Source: Desmodus rotundus (taxonomy: Eukaryota > Chordata > Mammalia > Chiroptera > Phyllostomidae). Taken from it: a stretch of 64,000 nucleotides of DNA. Location: assembly GCF_022682495.2 (NCBI RefSeq), contig NC_071391.1, forward strand, positions 14,979,680 to 15,043,679, written 5' to 3'. A program made the translations under genes and the position numbers. The notes below the pieces were generated by a model, which was given only the letters and a program-made list of their open reading frames with translations, had not been told where the DNA came from and searched no databases. This document shows, in pieces, positions 21,395 to 33,028 of this stretch; the first letter of the stretch is position 1, and every line of letters starts with the position of its first letter.

Positions 21395-23450
21395 GGACAA
21401 TGGGGACAGTAATTACAGGATGGGTCTAGGCTGCAATCCAGCTCTCTTGGCACCTCCACCGTCACTCCTCCAATTCCGTGGTTTTACCACATTCCCAGGC
21501 CTCCTGGGGCCCAGCAGGCTCTGAGGTCGGCACCCAGGGCTCCCATCTGGCCTCTGGGCTCAGAGGAGGGAAGGGCAGGGAAACTCCCCCCTGTGGTCAC
21601 AGCTGTGGCCCCAGCGCAGCAGCACAGTCAGACGGCTTGCCCAACTTGAAGGCAACGGCCTCAGAGGTCGCTCTGTTTGCCTTGGCTCCGCTGCCTGCCT
21701 CCTCAGCAAGAAGCCACTGGAAAGGAAAATAAAACAACAACAGAAAGCCCTTTGATCTGCCCACAGGCAACGTAGGGGGAAAGTGGAAATCACCCTCTGT
21801 TGTGACCTGCTGGCCTCCCATTCCTAAATTCTCTGCAAAGGGCCCCAAGATTCTTTCACAGACCCCACCTGGTCCAGGCACCTGGACCCCATGATATGAA
21901 AGGGTCAAAGTGACATCTGTGAGGACCAAGCAGAGGTGGGCAGGGGCAGAAAGAGGCCGGAGAGGGCCAAGCAATTGTGGGAGAGAGGAGATGGCCATTG
22001 ATCCAGCTAGCCACTGCACACAGGGGGTCGCCACAGGTTGTGGAGCATCAGGAAAGAGGTGTGTATGAGAAAGGCGTTCCAGTCCACCACTAGGGATCAG
22101 ACAAAGCATCAAAGCTACCCATGCAGGAATATGAGGCATCCATCGTGAAAGGATGTGCTAAGTAAGAGATGCATGAGCTGTGCCTTTCCCATACCCCATG
22201 GTCCACCCTGGAGGCCCCCCGCAGCCTCAGGAAAGAGTTCTGTTCTGGTAGTCCCTATTCGAGTCCCCCTTCTGCCTCGTGGCCTGAAGGCAGGCTGGAA
22301 GTACTCAGATGCCATGTCTCCAGGAGCAACCCTCGGCTCATGAGAGGTGGAAGTTGGTGACCACTCACTGGGATGACTCTGAGGTGAACTCCACACATCA
22401 CTGGGAGGGTCCCTAATGGGAGGGGAGGAACCCCAGTTGCCCACAGAGGGGGGCAGCTCAAAGTGCACCTTTGCTTGGCTTTCCTCCCAGCCCACTCACC
22501 TCTCTGGGACCAACCTCATATATAAACTATTTGCACCCACATCTTTGCTCACAGTCTGCTCTTGGAGACAACCAACCAAAACAAGACAGAAATGTATGTG
22601 CTAACGCAGAACAAGTGAAAACGTGCAAGATGCAGAGGAGAAGGGACGGAACATCACCGGGTGCACGAAATGAAGGGCGCTTTCTACACAGGTGCTTGTC
22701 TGCTGAGAGGACAACTCCAGAGAGACGGGAAGCTCGTGCCACTGGCCGTCCTGGGCGAGGAGACTGGGTGAGGACTGACAGTGTCCATTGCATATGCTTG
22801 TGTTCTCCTTCCATATTTTCTCATGATTTTCTTCCTAAACCTTTCACCAGAAAAACATGATTCTTTCCAAAGAGTTTCTGAGAACTGGAAAATAAATAAA
22901 TGCCCATTGTAGAGGGAGAAAACTCTGGGGTGGGCAGTCTCCCTCACTTCCTGGGACCCTCTCACTAACTTCCTTCCCACCCCATCATGGCCTCCTCTCA
23001 GCCGGGTGCAGGAAGGTAGGTCCCAGTTCCCTCCGAGGTTTGGTAGCTGCCACTGAACAAGGGATTAACCCATTTCCCTTTTAGGAAAAAAAACGTGCAG
23101 CTTGCCACCATTACTAAAACCAGAATGCTACAAACAGAAGGATGTCATTTGTTTCCGAAGACTGTCGATGCACTAGAGCGATGTGAAAATAATAATAAAA
23201 GTGAGCTATTTCGTGGGTAAGGTCAGGACTCTCATCCGTGATCTCAGGGTAAACGCTGCAGCCAGGAGCGCTGCTTTGCTGTCTCGGAACAAGCGGGAAA
23301 CGGTTTAAGGGCTGGAAGGGAGAAAGGGGCCAGGTGAGAGGCCTCTGAGACCCCTGGATCTTGATTTCCTCCCAATGCTGGCTGTTAAGACACAAACGGG
23401 CTCCAGTGAGGAAGACCCTGGTGTCCCACAGAGGAGCAAGCCGGGAAACA
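21395..23450. other. Unannotated non-coding sequence
   Basis: No repeat family, RNA gene or coding exon recognised. The 180-codon minus frame at 21,597-22,139 has no conserved features. Confidence 0.4.
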
Positions 23451-23454
23451 GAGC

Positions 23455-23605
23455 ATCTAATGCTTAAGAGTAGCTCCGGAGTTCAGACCACTTGCATTTG
23501 TATCTGCTACCAGCTGTGTGACCTTAGGCAAGTGACTTAACCTCTCTGTGCCCATTTCCTCAACCATAAAATGAGAGTAACCGTAGTACCAAATTAGAAG
23601 GCACT
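23455..23605 (+). mobile_element. MIR SINE, sense
   Basis: ATGCTTAAGAGTAGCTCCGG, TACCAGCTGTGTGACCTTAG, GCAAGTGACTTAACCTCTCT, CCTCAACCATAAAATGAGAG: well-preserved core. The tail stops where an LTR begins. Confidence 0.85.
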
Positions 23606-23607
23606 AT

Positions 23608-23945
23608 AGGCTGAACTGTGTTTCCCCCAAAATTCATATGATAAAGCCCTAACCTCTGAAATGTAACTGTATTTGGAGACAGGGCCTTTAAAGGCGTAAT
23701 TCAATTAAAATAAGGCTTTAGAGAGGGCCCAAATCTAATCTAGCCCATGGTGTCACAAGAAGAGATGACCTGGACCCCCAGGAGACACCAGGGATGAGCA
23801 ACACAGGAGGACGAACATGTGAGGGCACAGACAGAAGGCAGCCACCTGCAGGCCAAGGAGAGAGGCCTCAGAAGAAACCAAACCTGCTAGCACCGTGATC
23901 ATGAACTTCTAACCTCCGAAACTGTGAGAAAATACATTTGACGTG
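23608..23945 (+). mobile_element. MaLR-type LTR (MLT1/MST-like), sense
   Basis: In family order: CTATAGGCTGAACTGTGTTT, CCCCCAAAATTCATATGATA, AACTGTATTTGGAGACAGGG, CCTTTAAAGGCGTAATTCAA, CAAGGAGAGAGGCCTCAGAA, GAACTTCTAACCTCCGAAAC, TGTGAGAAAATACATTT. The terminal part is truncated or continues weakly. Confidence 0.8.
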
Positions 23946-23946
23946 G

Positions 23947-24105
23947 ATTTATTTATGTCATCCTCACAACTCAATAAATTAGGTATTACTTCTAGTCCCC
24001 TTCTATGGATGAGAAGAGGAGGCACAGGGAGGCTGAGGGCTTGGCCCAAGGCTGTGGAGCTGAGGAGCAGTAGAGCTGGGACTGTGAGCCATCCTGTTGG
24101 TTAAG
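23947..24105 (-). mobile_element. MIR SINE, antisense
   Basis: GTCATCCTCACAACTCAATA, TTAGGTATTACTTCTAGTCC, ATGGATGAGAAGAGGAGGCA and GCTTGGCCCAAGGCTGTGG. Confidence 0.7.
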
Positions 24106-24229
24106 ACGGACTTGTAAGCGCCTGGCACACTGCAAGTGAGCAATACATGTTAGCCGTGCTCATCACCCACAACAACCTGGAAAGGAAGAGACTGGGCTGC
24201 AGAGGAGAAAATGAAGGGAGACACCAACT

Positions 24230-24725
24230 AAGCACGGTGCCTGGGGTACAGGGATGAGCAATGACAGGGTCCCTGCCCTCTGGGACTTACACTAGAGGGG
24301 AGGAGAAGGACATTAAATAATCAAACAGGCAGTCAACAACCACCCATTAAGGAGGGGATGATAGAGCAATCGGAGTCAACAGGTGTGCATTTGGCCCACT
24401 CGGGAGTCAAGGAGGACTTCCCGAAGGAGGTGATGCAGGGACTGAGATCTAAAGGATGAAGAGTCGGGTAGCTAAAGAGGGAGGAAAAGCATTGCAGGAA
24501 ATGTTGGGGAGAATATATAGAGTATCCCTCTGTGGGGGGGGGGGGCAAGAGAAAGAAGCAAAGAGGCAGGTGGGCTGGAACAGGCTTGTATGGGGAGGGG
24601 GCAGAGGCTTCAGGAAAGTCTTCTGAACAAAAAAGAGAGGACCCGCTGAAGGGTTTCCTGCCAGGCAGCTAACATGATCACGTCACACAACAGATGTTTT
24701 CCCTCAGTGTGTGAGTCGAACTTTG
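24230..24725 (-). mobile_element. L2-type LINE 3' region, antisense
   Basis: ACTAAGCACGGTGCCTGGGG, CAGGGTCCCTGCCCTCTGGG, ACTTACACTAGAGGGGAGGA, then GGAGGACTTCCCGAAGGAGG, GGGACTGAGATCTAAAGGAT, AAAGCATTGCAGGAAATG and AACATGATCACGTCACAC. This long order is the antisense of the L2 3' untranslated region. A run of 12 G at 24,534-24,545 lies within. Confidence 0.75.
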
Positions 24726-24729
24726 GTAA

Positions 24730-25260
24730 ATTGAATTTTATTTTTAAGGCGGTAGGGATCGATGGGAATCTGAGAATTCACTTGTCTGTAGACTGAAAGA
24801 GGACCCTCGGATCCAGCTGGCATTTTATAGACCTGGGCTGCTCGCGTGAGGTACGCCTGTTAGGTAATAACCCTGGAGAAGGGCCGGCCTCCCTTCTATG
24901 TATCAGAGCGTGGGGCAGAGTCTCTGCGGGCTGTGTCCGTCCGTTCCCACATAAGTCGTGGGAAAACCCCACGCTGCGAATGGGGCTCCCCCACCAGGCC
25001 TCCACACAGCCCATCTCCTGCGGTGACCACAACCTTCCAAGCTCCCCTGCCCCAGCTCCTCCTCATCCTCTAAGCTTCTACCTGTACTTCGCTTCACGGG
25101 GAGCCCTGCGCTGCCCCACCCCAACAAGTAACTGCTTTCCCTGAGTTTATACGGTGCCCCGGGGCTCCTCACTCGGTTGGTTCCCAGTGGTATCCCCAGA
25201 CAGGAGGAAGAGACTTTGTTGTATAGCAAGGAAGGATGTGATTTCACAGAAGCTATTAAT
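24730..25260. other. Unannotated non-coding sequence
   Basis: No recognised family or exon. Confidence 0.4.
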
Positions 25261-25264
25261 AAGA

Positions 25265-25400
25265 ATCCAATCACTCACTCACTCACTGAGCATCTACCCA
25301 CCCAGGCACTGAGCCCCACCCGGCAGCTCCCAAGGAGAGCAAAACAGACCTGTCTCTGCCCTCATCCTGTTGAGGGAAACAGATAATAAATAAAGTAAGA
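25265..25400 (-). mobile_element. L2-type LINE 3' end, antisense
   Basis: CACTGAGCATCTACCCACCC, AGCAAAACAGACCTGTCTCT, GCCCTCATCCTGTTGAGGGA and ACAGATAATAAATAAAG. Confidence 0.7.
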
Positions 25401-25469
25401 AGAATTCTAACATTCATCGCATAGTTTTGAAGTGCCACATTCAATCCTAAGAGAAAGATTCATGCATTT

Positions 25470-25610
25470 TAAACTTGTTTTATCTTCATAAAACCCTATG
25501 AGGTGAAGTGGTGACACAGAGAAGAAATTCGTCAAAGGTCAAGAAATGTGGCTGAACCAGGATTTGAACCCAGGCTGTTGCGTTCAGAATTTGCACTCCT
25601 AATCCTCAGC
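25470..25610 (-). mobile_element. MIR SINE, antisense
   Basis: TATCTTCATAAAACCCTATG, AGGTGAAGTGGTGACACAGA, AACCAGGATTTGAACCCAGG. Confidence 0.75.
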
Positions 25611-26109
25611 GGCAAGGTGCCTCTTCCGATTTCGCTGCAGGGAGATGAGGCTGCGTGCCTGAACCCTCAGCCTCCCCCGCCCCCCTCCCCACAAGCCCTC
25701 CTGGGCCCCCTCCTTATGCAGAGATGCCCAGATGCTGCCCCTGGAGAGGGAAGCCTAACTTGCAGAAGTCCCAGTGATTTCCAGGGCTAAAGGTGAACCC
25801 AGGATAAATGGCAAACGAGAACAAGGCATTTCAACCAGACATTCTCAACTTGAGAGGAGATGGAAATAGCAGGCAACTCCAGAAAGACACGTTGAAAGAA
25901 TGTAAATGGTGCTTTTCATGCAGTCGTTACAGATCATTATTTCCAGAAAACATTTTACCTTGCACTGGTCACCATCATATACGCTGCTGTTTCCCGAGCC
26001 CGGACTGAACACCCAGCACCTTTCCAGGCCACAGGCCACAGCAACCGGCAAATGTTCGGCTGTGGGCAAAGTGTGTTCAATGCAGACGTCCCCTCCTTTC
26101 CTGCTTATA

Positions 26110-26188
26110 GCTAGGCCACGCGGTGGGTATAAATCCCTACTTTATGGATAAGAAAACTGAAATGAACAGAGACGAATTTACCAATCAT
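26110..26188 (-). mobile_element. MIR fragment, antisense
   Basis: ATAAATCCCTACTTTATGGA, TAAGAAAACTGAAATGAACA and GACGAATTTACC follow reverse-MIR order; it stops where a sense MIR begins. Confidence 0.55.
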
Positions 26189-26284
26189 TTACTAGTTGTG
26201 TAGTTCTATGAACTTGGGCAAATTACTCAACCTCTTTGGGTTGGTTTTCTTGGCTATAAAATGGAGCAGTAATAGTACCCACCT
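26189..26284 (+). mobile_element. MIR fragment, sense
   Basis: TACTAGTTGTGTAGTTCTAT, GAACTTGGGCAAATTACTCA, ACCTCTTTGGGTTGGTTTTC, GGCTATAAAATGGAGCAGTA. Confidence 0.75.
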
Positions 26285-26690
26285 GTTAGGAGTTGAATTG
26301 TGAACCCCAGAAAGGTATGCTGAAGTTCTAACCCCTGGCACCTGGGAACATGACCTCCTTGACATGGGGTCTTTGCAGATGTGACCAACTAAGGACGAGA
26401 TCACTGGGCCCTCATCCAGTAGGACTGACGTCCTCCGCAGAGGAAGGACAAGCACGGGGGTACCATGCGACGGCAGGGGGAGCGACTGGTGCGTCCGCAG
26501 ATGAAGGAGCACCAAGAACTGCCAAGAGCCACCAGAAGCGAGGAAGGATCCTCCCTTCGAGCCTGGCCGATGCCTTATTTTGGACTTCTAGCCACCAGAA
26601 CCGTGAGAGAGTAAGTGTGTGCAGTGTGAAGCCCCCAGTTTGTGATGCTTTGTTGCAGCCCCTCTGAGGAAACAATACCGCATCTCCTGG
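26285..26690 (+). mobile_element. MLT1-type MaLR LTR, sense
   Basis: GTTAGGAGTTGAATTGTGAA, GCTGAAGTTCTAACCCCTGG, GGGTCTTTGCAGATGTGACC, GCCACCAGAAGCGAGGAAGG, TGGACTTCTAGCCACCAGAA, CCGTGAGAGAGTAAG, CAGTTTGTGATGCTTTGTTG. Near-complete LTR with no internal viral DNA beside it. Confidence 0.85.
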
Positions 26691-27550
26691 GGCTACTGGG
26701 CTGGCCCAAAGCTTGGCCCCCCATGTGTGAGGTGGGAGGGCTGAAGAAGCTAAGGTCTGGGGGCAGGAGTGAATGAGGTGTGTTTAAGGGGTCCTGCGGT
26801 GGCCACCGTACAGGCTCAATCGACTTGTATGTCTTCCGGAGATTCTCAAAGAAGCCAGGTGTGAATAGCACCTCCCTGGCATGTTGGTGGCAGCTGCAAT
26901 GGAAGGTCACTCTCTGCAGTGTCCCCAGGAACAAGTGTCTGCCATACCCAGGGGGCCAGTGGGTCACCTTGGAATCATCCTCCCCCGGAGACCTCTCTGC
27001 TCTGGTTTCCAGCCCACCAGCTATTCCTGTGGGGTCCTTTCAGGGGGACAGCTAATCTCCCTTATTCCAGGGGTGTTTATGTTTTGGCTAGAGAAGCACC
27101 TCATTCCTCTGGGCGTCAAGAACCCACAACCAATGAACGCCCTGGGCCTGCCCTGCTGGAGGGAGCCCTCAGCGTCAGGCACCACGTGGCGGTGGGGCCG
27201 CTCCCCCAGGGAGGCTGAGGAGCACTTGGCCAGCCAGAGAGGCAGCAGCTCGGGAGGGGCCCTCTCTCCGCAGTACCCCCAGGCCCGGAGCCCACAGCGG
27301 TAATTAGACATGAAAAGATGGGCCTAAGTCCAAGGGCCAGAACTCCAAATTCTTCTCCCATTTCAAATAGAAGGCTTATTAGTTCAACATGAGAGCTCAG
27401 CCTGGAGCCACGGGGGATGGGAGCCCAGTGCCTCTCCGTCCAACATTATATGGTGGCTGTGCTGGGCTGCTCCTGGCCTCCCCCTCAGCACTGGGCCCTT
27501 GCCAAAAGCATGTCTTCTTTCTTACTCAAGAGGGAGAGGAAAGATATGCA
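26691..27550. other. Unannotated non-coding sequence
   Basis: GC-rich; overlapping frames on both strands (for example 26,881-27,303) show no family features. No repeat recognised. Confidence 0.4.
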
Positions 27551-27554
27551 AACA

Positions 27555-27700
27555 TGCTGACACCTACTATGTGCCAGGCACTTGATTAGCTTTACAGCTT
27601 TCCCATATTCTTCCCATTTTGCAGAGGAGAACACTGAGGCTCAGAGAGACAAATAAGAGCTAAGTAGAAGAGTCAGGATTCGAACCTAGGTCTGGCCATC
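27555..27700 (-). mobile_element. MIR SINE, antisense
   Basis: ACCTACTATGTGCCAGGCAC, CTTCCCATTTTGCAGAGGAG, AACACTGAGGCTCAGAGAGA and GTCAGGATTCGAACCTAGGT. Confidence 0.85.
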
Positions 27701-28370
27701 TTACTGCCTGCAGAAAAACAAGGCTGGAGAGCCTCATCAGGCCCCCTCTCCCTCCCAGCCCAACCCCACAAGGGCCAGCACGGGGCTGCACAGGTGGGAC
27801 AGGTACACAGGTAACCCTGTGTGTCATTTGGGGGAGACCCCAAAGCTTGAATGCACAGCAGTTCCCGAAGCAGTGCGTGTGGGGCCCAAATTCCTGTGGC
27901 TGTCACTACGAGTGTCTAAAACTACGGTTCCTCTCACCTCAGGACACGCGCCTCTCCCCAGCTTCCAGATAGCCCCTGCAGCCTCGCCTCCCCAGCCCTG
28001 TCTCCCCTGCCCCATGCTCACGCATGAGATCAATACAGAAGCTCTACACCATTCTGGCAGGGGAGGCGAAGACAGGAGACAGGAGAAGACAAAAGAAGGT
28101 TATAGAGAGTTCTGGAAGAAGTTCTCTGAGCAGTAAATTTCACTAAGCCAAAGAAAGCCACAGGAGCCATGAGCTGAAGGTCAAGGGCACAGCTTAGTGC
28201 CTCTGCTGTGTATTCATTCACTTGCCGGTCCCTTGACCTCTCTGAGCACACCCTCCCTCCCGCGTACTATGGGTCCTATACCATCTGCCCACGTACACGA
28301 AGATCATTGCCATGGAGCAGTCTGTGTCTATAAAGAGCAAGGTACCTCAGGGATTATTAGGGAAAGGAGG
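27701..28370. other. Unannotated non-coding sequence
   Basis: No recognised repeat or exon. Confidence 0.4.
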
Positions 28371-28382
28371 CTTCCATGTTTT

Positions 28383-28574
28383 TATTTATTTATTTATTTT
28401 TAGAGAGAGGGGGAAGGGCGGGAGGAGAGGGAGAGAAACATAGATGTGAGAAAAACATTCATCAGCTGCTTCTCGTACCTGCAACCCAGGCATGATGTGC
28501 CCTGACCCGAATCAAACCAGGGACCTTTCACTTTGCAGGACAACACCCAACCACCTGTGCCACACTGGTCAGGG
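28383..28574 (-). mobile_element. VES-like bat SINE (tRNA-derived), antisense
   Basis: Read on minus, it starts GCCCTGACCAGTGTGGCACA, has a Pol III B box (GGTTTGATTC) and the VES phrase CATGCCTGGGTTGCAG, then a body ending TCTCTCTAAAAATAAATAAA. Flanking direct repeats are GGAGGCTTCCATGTTT (left) and GGAAGCTCCCATGTTT (right), a target-site duplication with a few changes. It is clearly more diverged than the copy at 61.5 kb. The family is specific to bats (established knowledge), which points to the source genome. Confidence 0.88.
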
Positions 28575-28594
28575 CGGAAGCTCCCATGTTTTAA

Positions 28595-29005
28595 AGACTG
28601 TGTACCAGGTCTACGCCAGAAGACTTAAACGTGTCATCTCGATTAATCCTCTATTCAGGAAATGTAGGTGCAGGGACCGAGTGCTCGGCCAGCATCCACT
28701 GCATTCTCAGCCTCGCCGGCAGCTGGTTGGGGGCCCAGTGACAGTTCCGACCGATGTGCTGGAGCTGGAGTGGGGTGTGTCACCTCCTGGCTGAAGCAGC
28801 TGCATGCTAAGTGTGCCTTTGCCGTGTGTCTCTTCCCCTTCTGCAGTAACTGTGGATGCCGCGTAATCCAGAGGTGCAGCTCCAAAGACGGTGGAGTGGC
28901 CACCAGCCTGGATCCCTGAGTGACCACGTGGAGCAGAGATCCACGTCACAGGAATCATGGGAGCGAGAAGTAAACCCGCAGTGCCAAGCCGCAGAGAGTC
29001 TGGGG
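28595..29005. other. Unannotated non-coding sequence
   Basis: No recognised family. The first part (28,590-28,680) has an ordinary MIR-like hint (CATCTCGATTAATCCTCTAT) too short to call. Confidence 0.4.
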
Positions 29006-29009
29006 TCAT

Positions 29010-29160
29010 GTGCCGTGGCAGCTAGTGTTACTTAGCCTCACAGTACCATCGTTGGTGATGTTCTGATTTTCACAGATGAGGAAACCAAAGCCATGTGGCC
29101 AGAAAGTGGCAGAAATAAGATTCAAGTGCAGATCTGTGGCTCCAACACACGCCCTCGTTA
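29010..29160 (-). mobile_element. MIR SINE, antisense
   Basis: GATTTTCACAGATGAGGAAA, CCAAAGCCATGTGGCCAGAA, AGTGGCAGAAATAAGATTCA. Confidence 0.65.
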
Positions 29161-29219
29161 AATTACCACCTCTTGTTGCTTAATAAGATCATTCCCGTCC
29201 TAGAAGCAGTCTTGCCCCC

Positions 29220-29222
<3 letters not shown>

Positions 29223-29257
<35 letters not shown>
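29223..29257 (+). repeat. (CA)n microsatellite, about 17 units
   Basis: An uninterrupted dinucleotide tract; likely length-polymorphic. Confidence 0.98.
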
Positions 29258-29260
<3 letters not shown>

Positions 29261-29449
29261 CAAAATCCTCCCACCCCTCACTGTCCCCAGGATGGCTCAA
29301 CAATCAATGCAGGATGAAAAAAGGGAATTTTGTAAGCATTCTGAGCCTGGAAGATGATCAAAGGCAGGAAGAAGGGGGCCTGACTGAATCTTAGGGATAT
29401 CTTCCCTGGGGCTTTGGGGCTCACAGGAGGTTTTGATACAAGAGGAAAG

Positions 29450-29600
29450 ATTACGTGGAAGTTCAGAGCACGGGATGGGGAATCAGATCAGCCTAGGAGC
29501 ACGTCCCAGCCTCACTACTTACTCTCTTGCGTTTTCTGAGCTGCACTTTCTGATCTGTAGAGTGGGGACCGTCTCTGTGCCAGCCTGGAGTGTGCAGGTG
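29450..29600 (+). mobile_element. MIR SINE, sense (diverged)
   Basis: GAGCACGGGATGGGGAATCA, TCACTACTTACTCTCTTGCG, CTTTCTGATCTGTAGAGTGG. Confidence 0.6.
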
Positions 29601-30305
29601 AGAGACAGCACTATCTAGCTGCCGGCCGACAGCGTGCACCCTCAAAGTGTCTGTCACCATGAAGACCATCACTGAGGTGGCTCAACCAGCCCCGCTGGAG
29701 GGGAACCAGGCCAAGGGGCAGCCAGGGGAGGCTGTCCCAGCCAGGACACAGGGGCCGGAATCTCAGACTGCAGACCTGGCCCGGCCCACGTCCCTGCGAC
29801 AGACCCGGGGCAGAACACAGAGAGAAGCAGGGCCGACCAGACATAATGCAACATAGCAGAGGAGCCAGGATGTTTCAAAGTCCAAAGTGTCTTCCAGGAG
29901 GACGGCCTTTTATTTTGGGTGAATCTGGGGGCTGTGTATCAGCTTAAACTCATTATCTGCACATATGGTCTTCGTACTCTGGTTCAGGACGGGAAACAAA
30001 GGGTGGAGGAGAAAGGATGGGCAAATACGAGCTGATGAAATATCATCCCCCAAGTGCCAGAAACCGGGATATTTTCAGTGACGTCAAACTGGGCTTCCTG
30101 CCATGAGGATAAGGCTATCGTGAGAATACTCACAAGATTTTAACTCAGAAGTCCTCGGTGAAGCGGGAGCAGAAAGAAAGGAAACAAACAAAAAAGCAAT
30201 TTATTTTATGTAGCCCTGCCTTCCATCCCCATGGCAGATACACACGCACACCATGCCCCAGGAGCTCAGAGCTGGGAAGGATCAAAGTTGATCCCTCATT
30301 TCACG
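29601..30305. other. Unannotated non-coding sequence with a perfect CRE
   Basis: No repeat or exon recognised. A full CREB-type palindrome TGACGTCA lies at 30,079-30,086, outside any recognised repeat. Confidence 0.4.
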
Positions 30306-30329
30306 GTAACAATAATAATGATGACAATG

Positions 30330-30555
30330 ACAGTGACAATGGGTATCAACTGAGCACTTACCACGTGCCAGACCCTGCGCTAAGTGCTCTATATGGTTCA
30401 TCTCACTGACGACTCACTACCACCTGTTGGGGTATTATTGATCCCATTTTACCAGGAAACTGAGGCACCAGAGATGGAAGAGCCTGGGGCTGCCGTGCTA
30501 ATAACTAGGAGAAAGCCCACATTCAAACTCAGGCAGCCTGACCCCCACGCGAGGC
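30330..30555 (-). mobile_element. MIR SINE, antisense, near full length
   Basis: AACTGAGCACTTACCACGTG, CCAGACCCTGCGCTAAGTGC, ATCCCATTTTACCAGGAAAC, TGAGGCACCAGAGATGGAAG, CATTCAAACTCAGGCAGCCT. A short AAT/GAC-type repeat (30,307-30,345) abuts its left end. Confidence 0.85.
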
Positions 30556-30569
30556 TGCCTCTACGGAAG

Positions 30570-30700
30570 TAGGGAAACTGAAGCTCAGGGAGGGGCAGTG
30601 ACTCACGCGAGGTCACACAGCTCCATCTGTAACAGAATTGGGGCCAGAGCCCAGGTCCTCCTGACTCCTGGAGCCGAGGCCTTTCCACCCCATCCTGTTG
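30570..30700 (-). mobile_element. MIR-like SINE, antisense
   Basis: GGGAAACTGAAGCTCAGGGA, GTGACTCACGCGAGGTCACA, CAGCTCCATCTGTAACAGAA, CCAGGTCCTCCTGACTCC. A second, tandem copy. Confidence 0.75.
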
Positions 30701-31475
30701 CCTCTTAGCGCTCACACACACAAGCACCAGCGAACATGCTTCTACTCATCTCCAAGTTGTTCAAGTCACTAATTAGAGCAGCCGTCTGGGGTGCGGACAA
30801 GGGGTCAGGGTTGGACCTTAAGAGAAGTGAGAAGATGAAAGAGCTGCTTTGCCAGTTGCCAAAACTCAGGGCTCATCATCTCACACTCTCTCTCATTTTA
30901 ATAAGAGTTTTCATGATCAGCTCCCCCTCCCTTGATTGGAGCGCTGAGGCGGGTCCAAGGTGCCAGGCTGTGTGGCAGGAGGAGCCCAAGCTGGCAGGTT
31001 TGCTCAATGGCATCAGGTTGCAGAAATGCCCGTTCAATCCATCATCTGCTCCTGGGGGGGATGAGGGGGTTGCCAAAGTGCTGGTTTCCAAGGCCCCTCC
31101 CTTTGCTGTGTCCCAGCTGAGCGTGAACAAATGTTCCTGATTTTCTTCCCAACGGCTGATGAAATGGACCAGAAGAACAACTCTCTGGAAAGAGGGTTCC
31201 CTAAAAGGGACAGGCCAGCCACCAATAGTTGCTCCTCCCAGGGGAGGGGAGAGAGTGAGTGCCTGACAGCCATCAGGAGGAAAGCAGCGTATGAGCCCTC
31301 AGATATGGGGCTCCCAGCAGCCACCCGCACCCCCTCTACCGAAACCTGATGGAGGCCAGGAGCCTCATTCACTTCGCTGTGTGTGGTGGGGCAGACCAGA
31401 GAGGTGCCCTCCACCGGACCAAAGGCAGAGCCGGGCTGCCCAGCACTCTAAAAGGTTGGACTTGTCTGACTTTTA
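30701..31475. other. Unannotated non-coding sequence
   Basis: No recognised family or exon. Confidence 0.4.
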
Positions 31476-31479
31476 AGTT

Positions 31480-31600
31480 GCAAAGCCTCTCAGATCTCCT
31501 GGGCCAGCACCCTCATTTCACAGGCTGGGAAAGCAGGTGTAAGAATGAGTGGGGAAGTGACTTATCCAAGGCCACACTGATGATCCAGAAGAGGTGGCTT
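31480..31600 (-). mobile_element. MIR3-like SINE, antisense
   Basis: CACCCTCATTTCACAGGCTG, GAAGTGACTTATCCAAGGCC and ACACTGATGATCCAGAAG. Confidence 0.6.
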
Positions 31601-31604
31601 CCGA

Positions 31605-33025
31605 ATATGCCGGCTTCCTCCCCTCCTGACCCCTCCCACAAATCCCTGCCACAAGCCCCTGCTCTGATACCCCTGGCACGCCTGTCCCTGCCCAGCACCC
31701 TGTCCTCCAACCCACCCCTCAGACCACTAAAACCTCATTCAGTCACTCACGGAGCTATTCCAAGGCTCATATGGAATTTTTTTATTGGGGGAGGGGCACT
31801 TTTTGGATCAATCCAAGGTGTCCTAACTCCAACTCTTGATGAACTTCTGCCCCTAGAAAGTGCCTTGGAACGTCCAATGAGGCACTTCCATTTCAACCAC
31901 AGGTTGCGTAACGATACTGCCAAGGGTCAAGCATTTGAATGTATTTGGGGATAGGGCAACAAGGACACAGAGGGACCAAGTCTTGAAATTTTGCTGAACC
32001 CGAGTTCTCGGAGTTTGCCCAGGAGCAGTGTGAGACCGTCTACACGTGATAATGCTAAGTCCAAACAGGGGTGTCAGCAGTCCCAGGGGCTCAGTCCCTT
32101 TCCTCTTCAGGGCACGGGGGTAGGGGGGCAGTGCAGAGAGAGTGGGTGGGACACAGGAGCTGCCAGCCCTTTGGGCCCTGTACTAACATCTAGGTTCCAA
32201 GGGCAGGGCTGGCTGTTCCAGGCAGGCTTCCCTCCTCAGAGAAATAAGAGTCACTAAAAACAAAACAAAACAGGAAAACCCTTTTGTTTTCCAGCCCCAC
32301 GGATGCATCCAGAGACAGCGGCTCCTCCACCCTTTCCTCTGTCTCTCCGCTTCTCCCCGTCTTCTACTCAAAATAAAAATCGTGCTGATCTGTCTTGATG
32401 GCCAGCCTGCCCTACAGCATGTTGCTAGCATCCAACAAAAGCATGGGGCGGGTTACTCGGAAAGCAAGAACCTCACCTCTCTGTCAGGTCCTGCCCCACT
32501 CCCACCACCTTTGCGGGGGACTCAGGGAACGCGGGAGGGGCACTGCCCAACAGTTCCTAGCCAAGAGAAAGATGAAAACTCCCACCATCTTTAACTGGCT
32601 CACTTGTACTAACTTGGGGTGAGGGAAGACGGGGGGAATTGGAAAGATGAGGCAACAATCCCTTGGGTGTCCCTTCAATGTCGAACAGCACCACACATGA
32701 CAAAATAGACACTTCCCAGATGCCAGCAGTCGCCTTGCCTCCCAAGGCCTCAGCAGCACACACAGACGACACACAGGGGCCCCGAGATCAGACAAGGGCA
32801 CTCGGAACAGGTTTGCACCAATGACTGCGAAATGACTGGGTGAACGTGGCCTGTAGACCACAGATGGGGGTCAGGGGCGCTCTTGCTGACTGCTGAGAAA
32901 ATTATCACTTGAGCCTCGGATGCTCAAGTTGTTAAGGGCCCCCCATCACCCCCCACCCTGTGCCTCCCCCTTGATTTTCCCCAGGGGAATGTGGATAGGA
33001 GGGAATGTGGTATGCCAGAGGACCC
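31605..33025. other. Unannotated non-coding sequence
   Basis: No recognised repeat or exon. If the minus-strand promoter at 34 kb is real, this is the promoter-proximal part of intron 1. Confidence 0.4.
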
Positions 33026-33028
33026 TCG

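Noticed and set aside
31349..31954. Open frame of 201 codons on plus
   Set aside because: Contains MIR3-like DNA at 31,480-31,600 and no recognisable domain.
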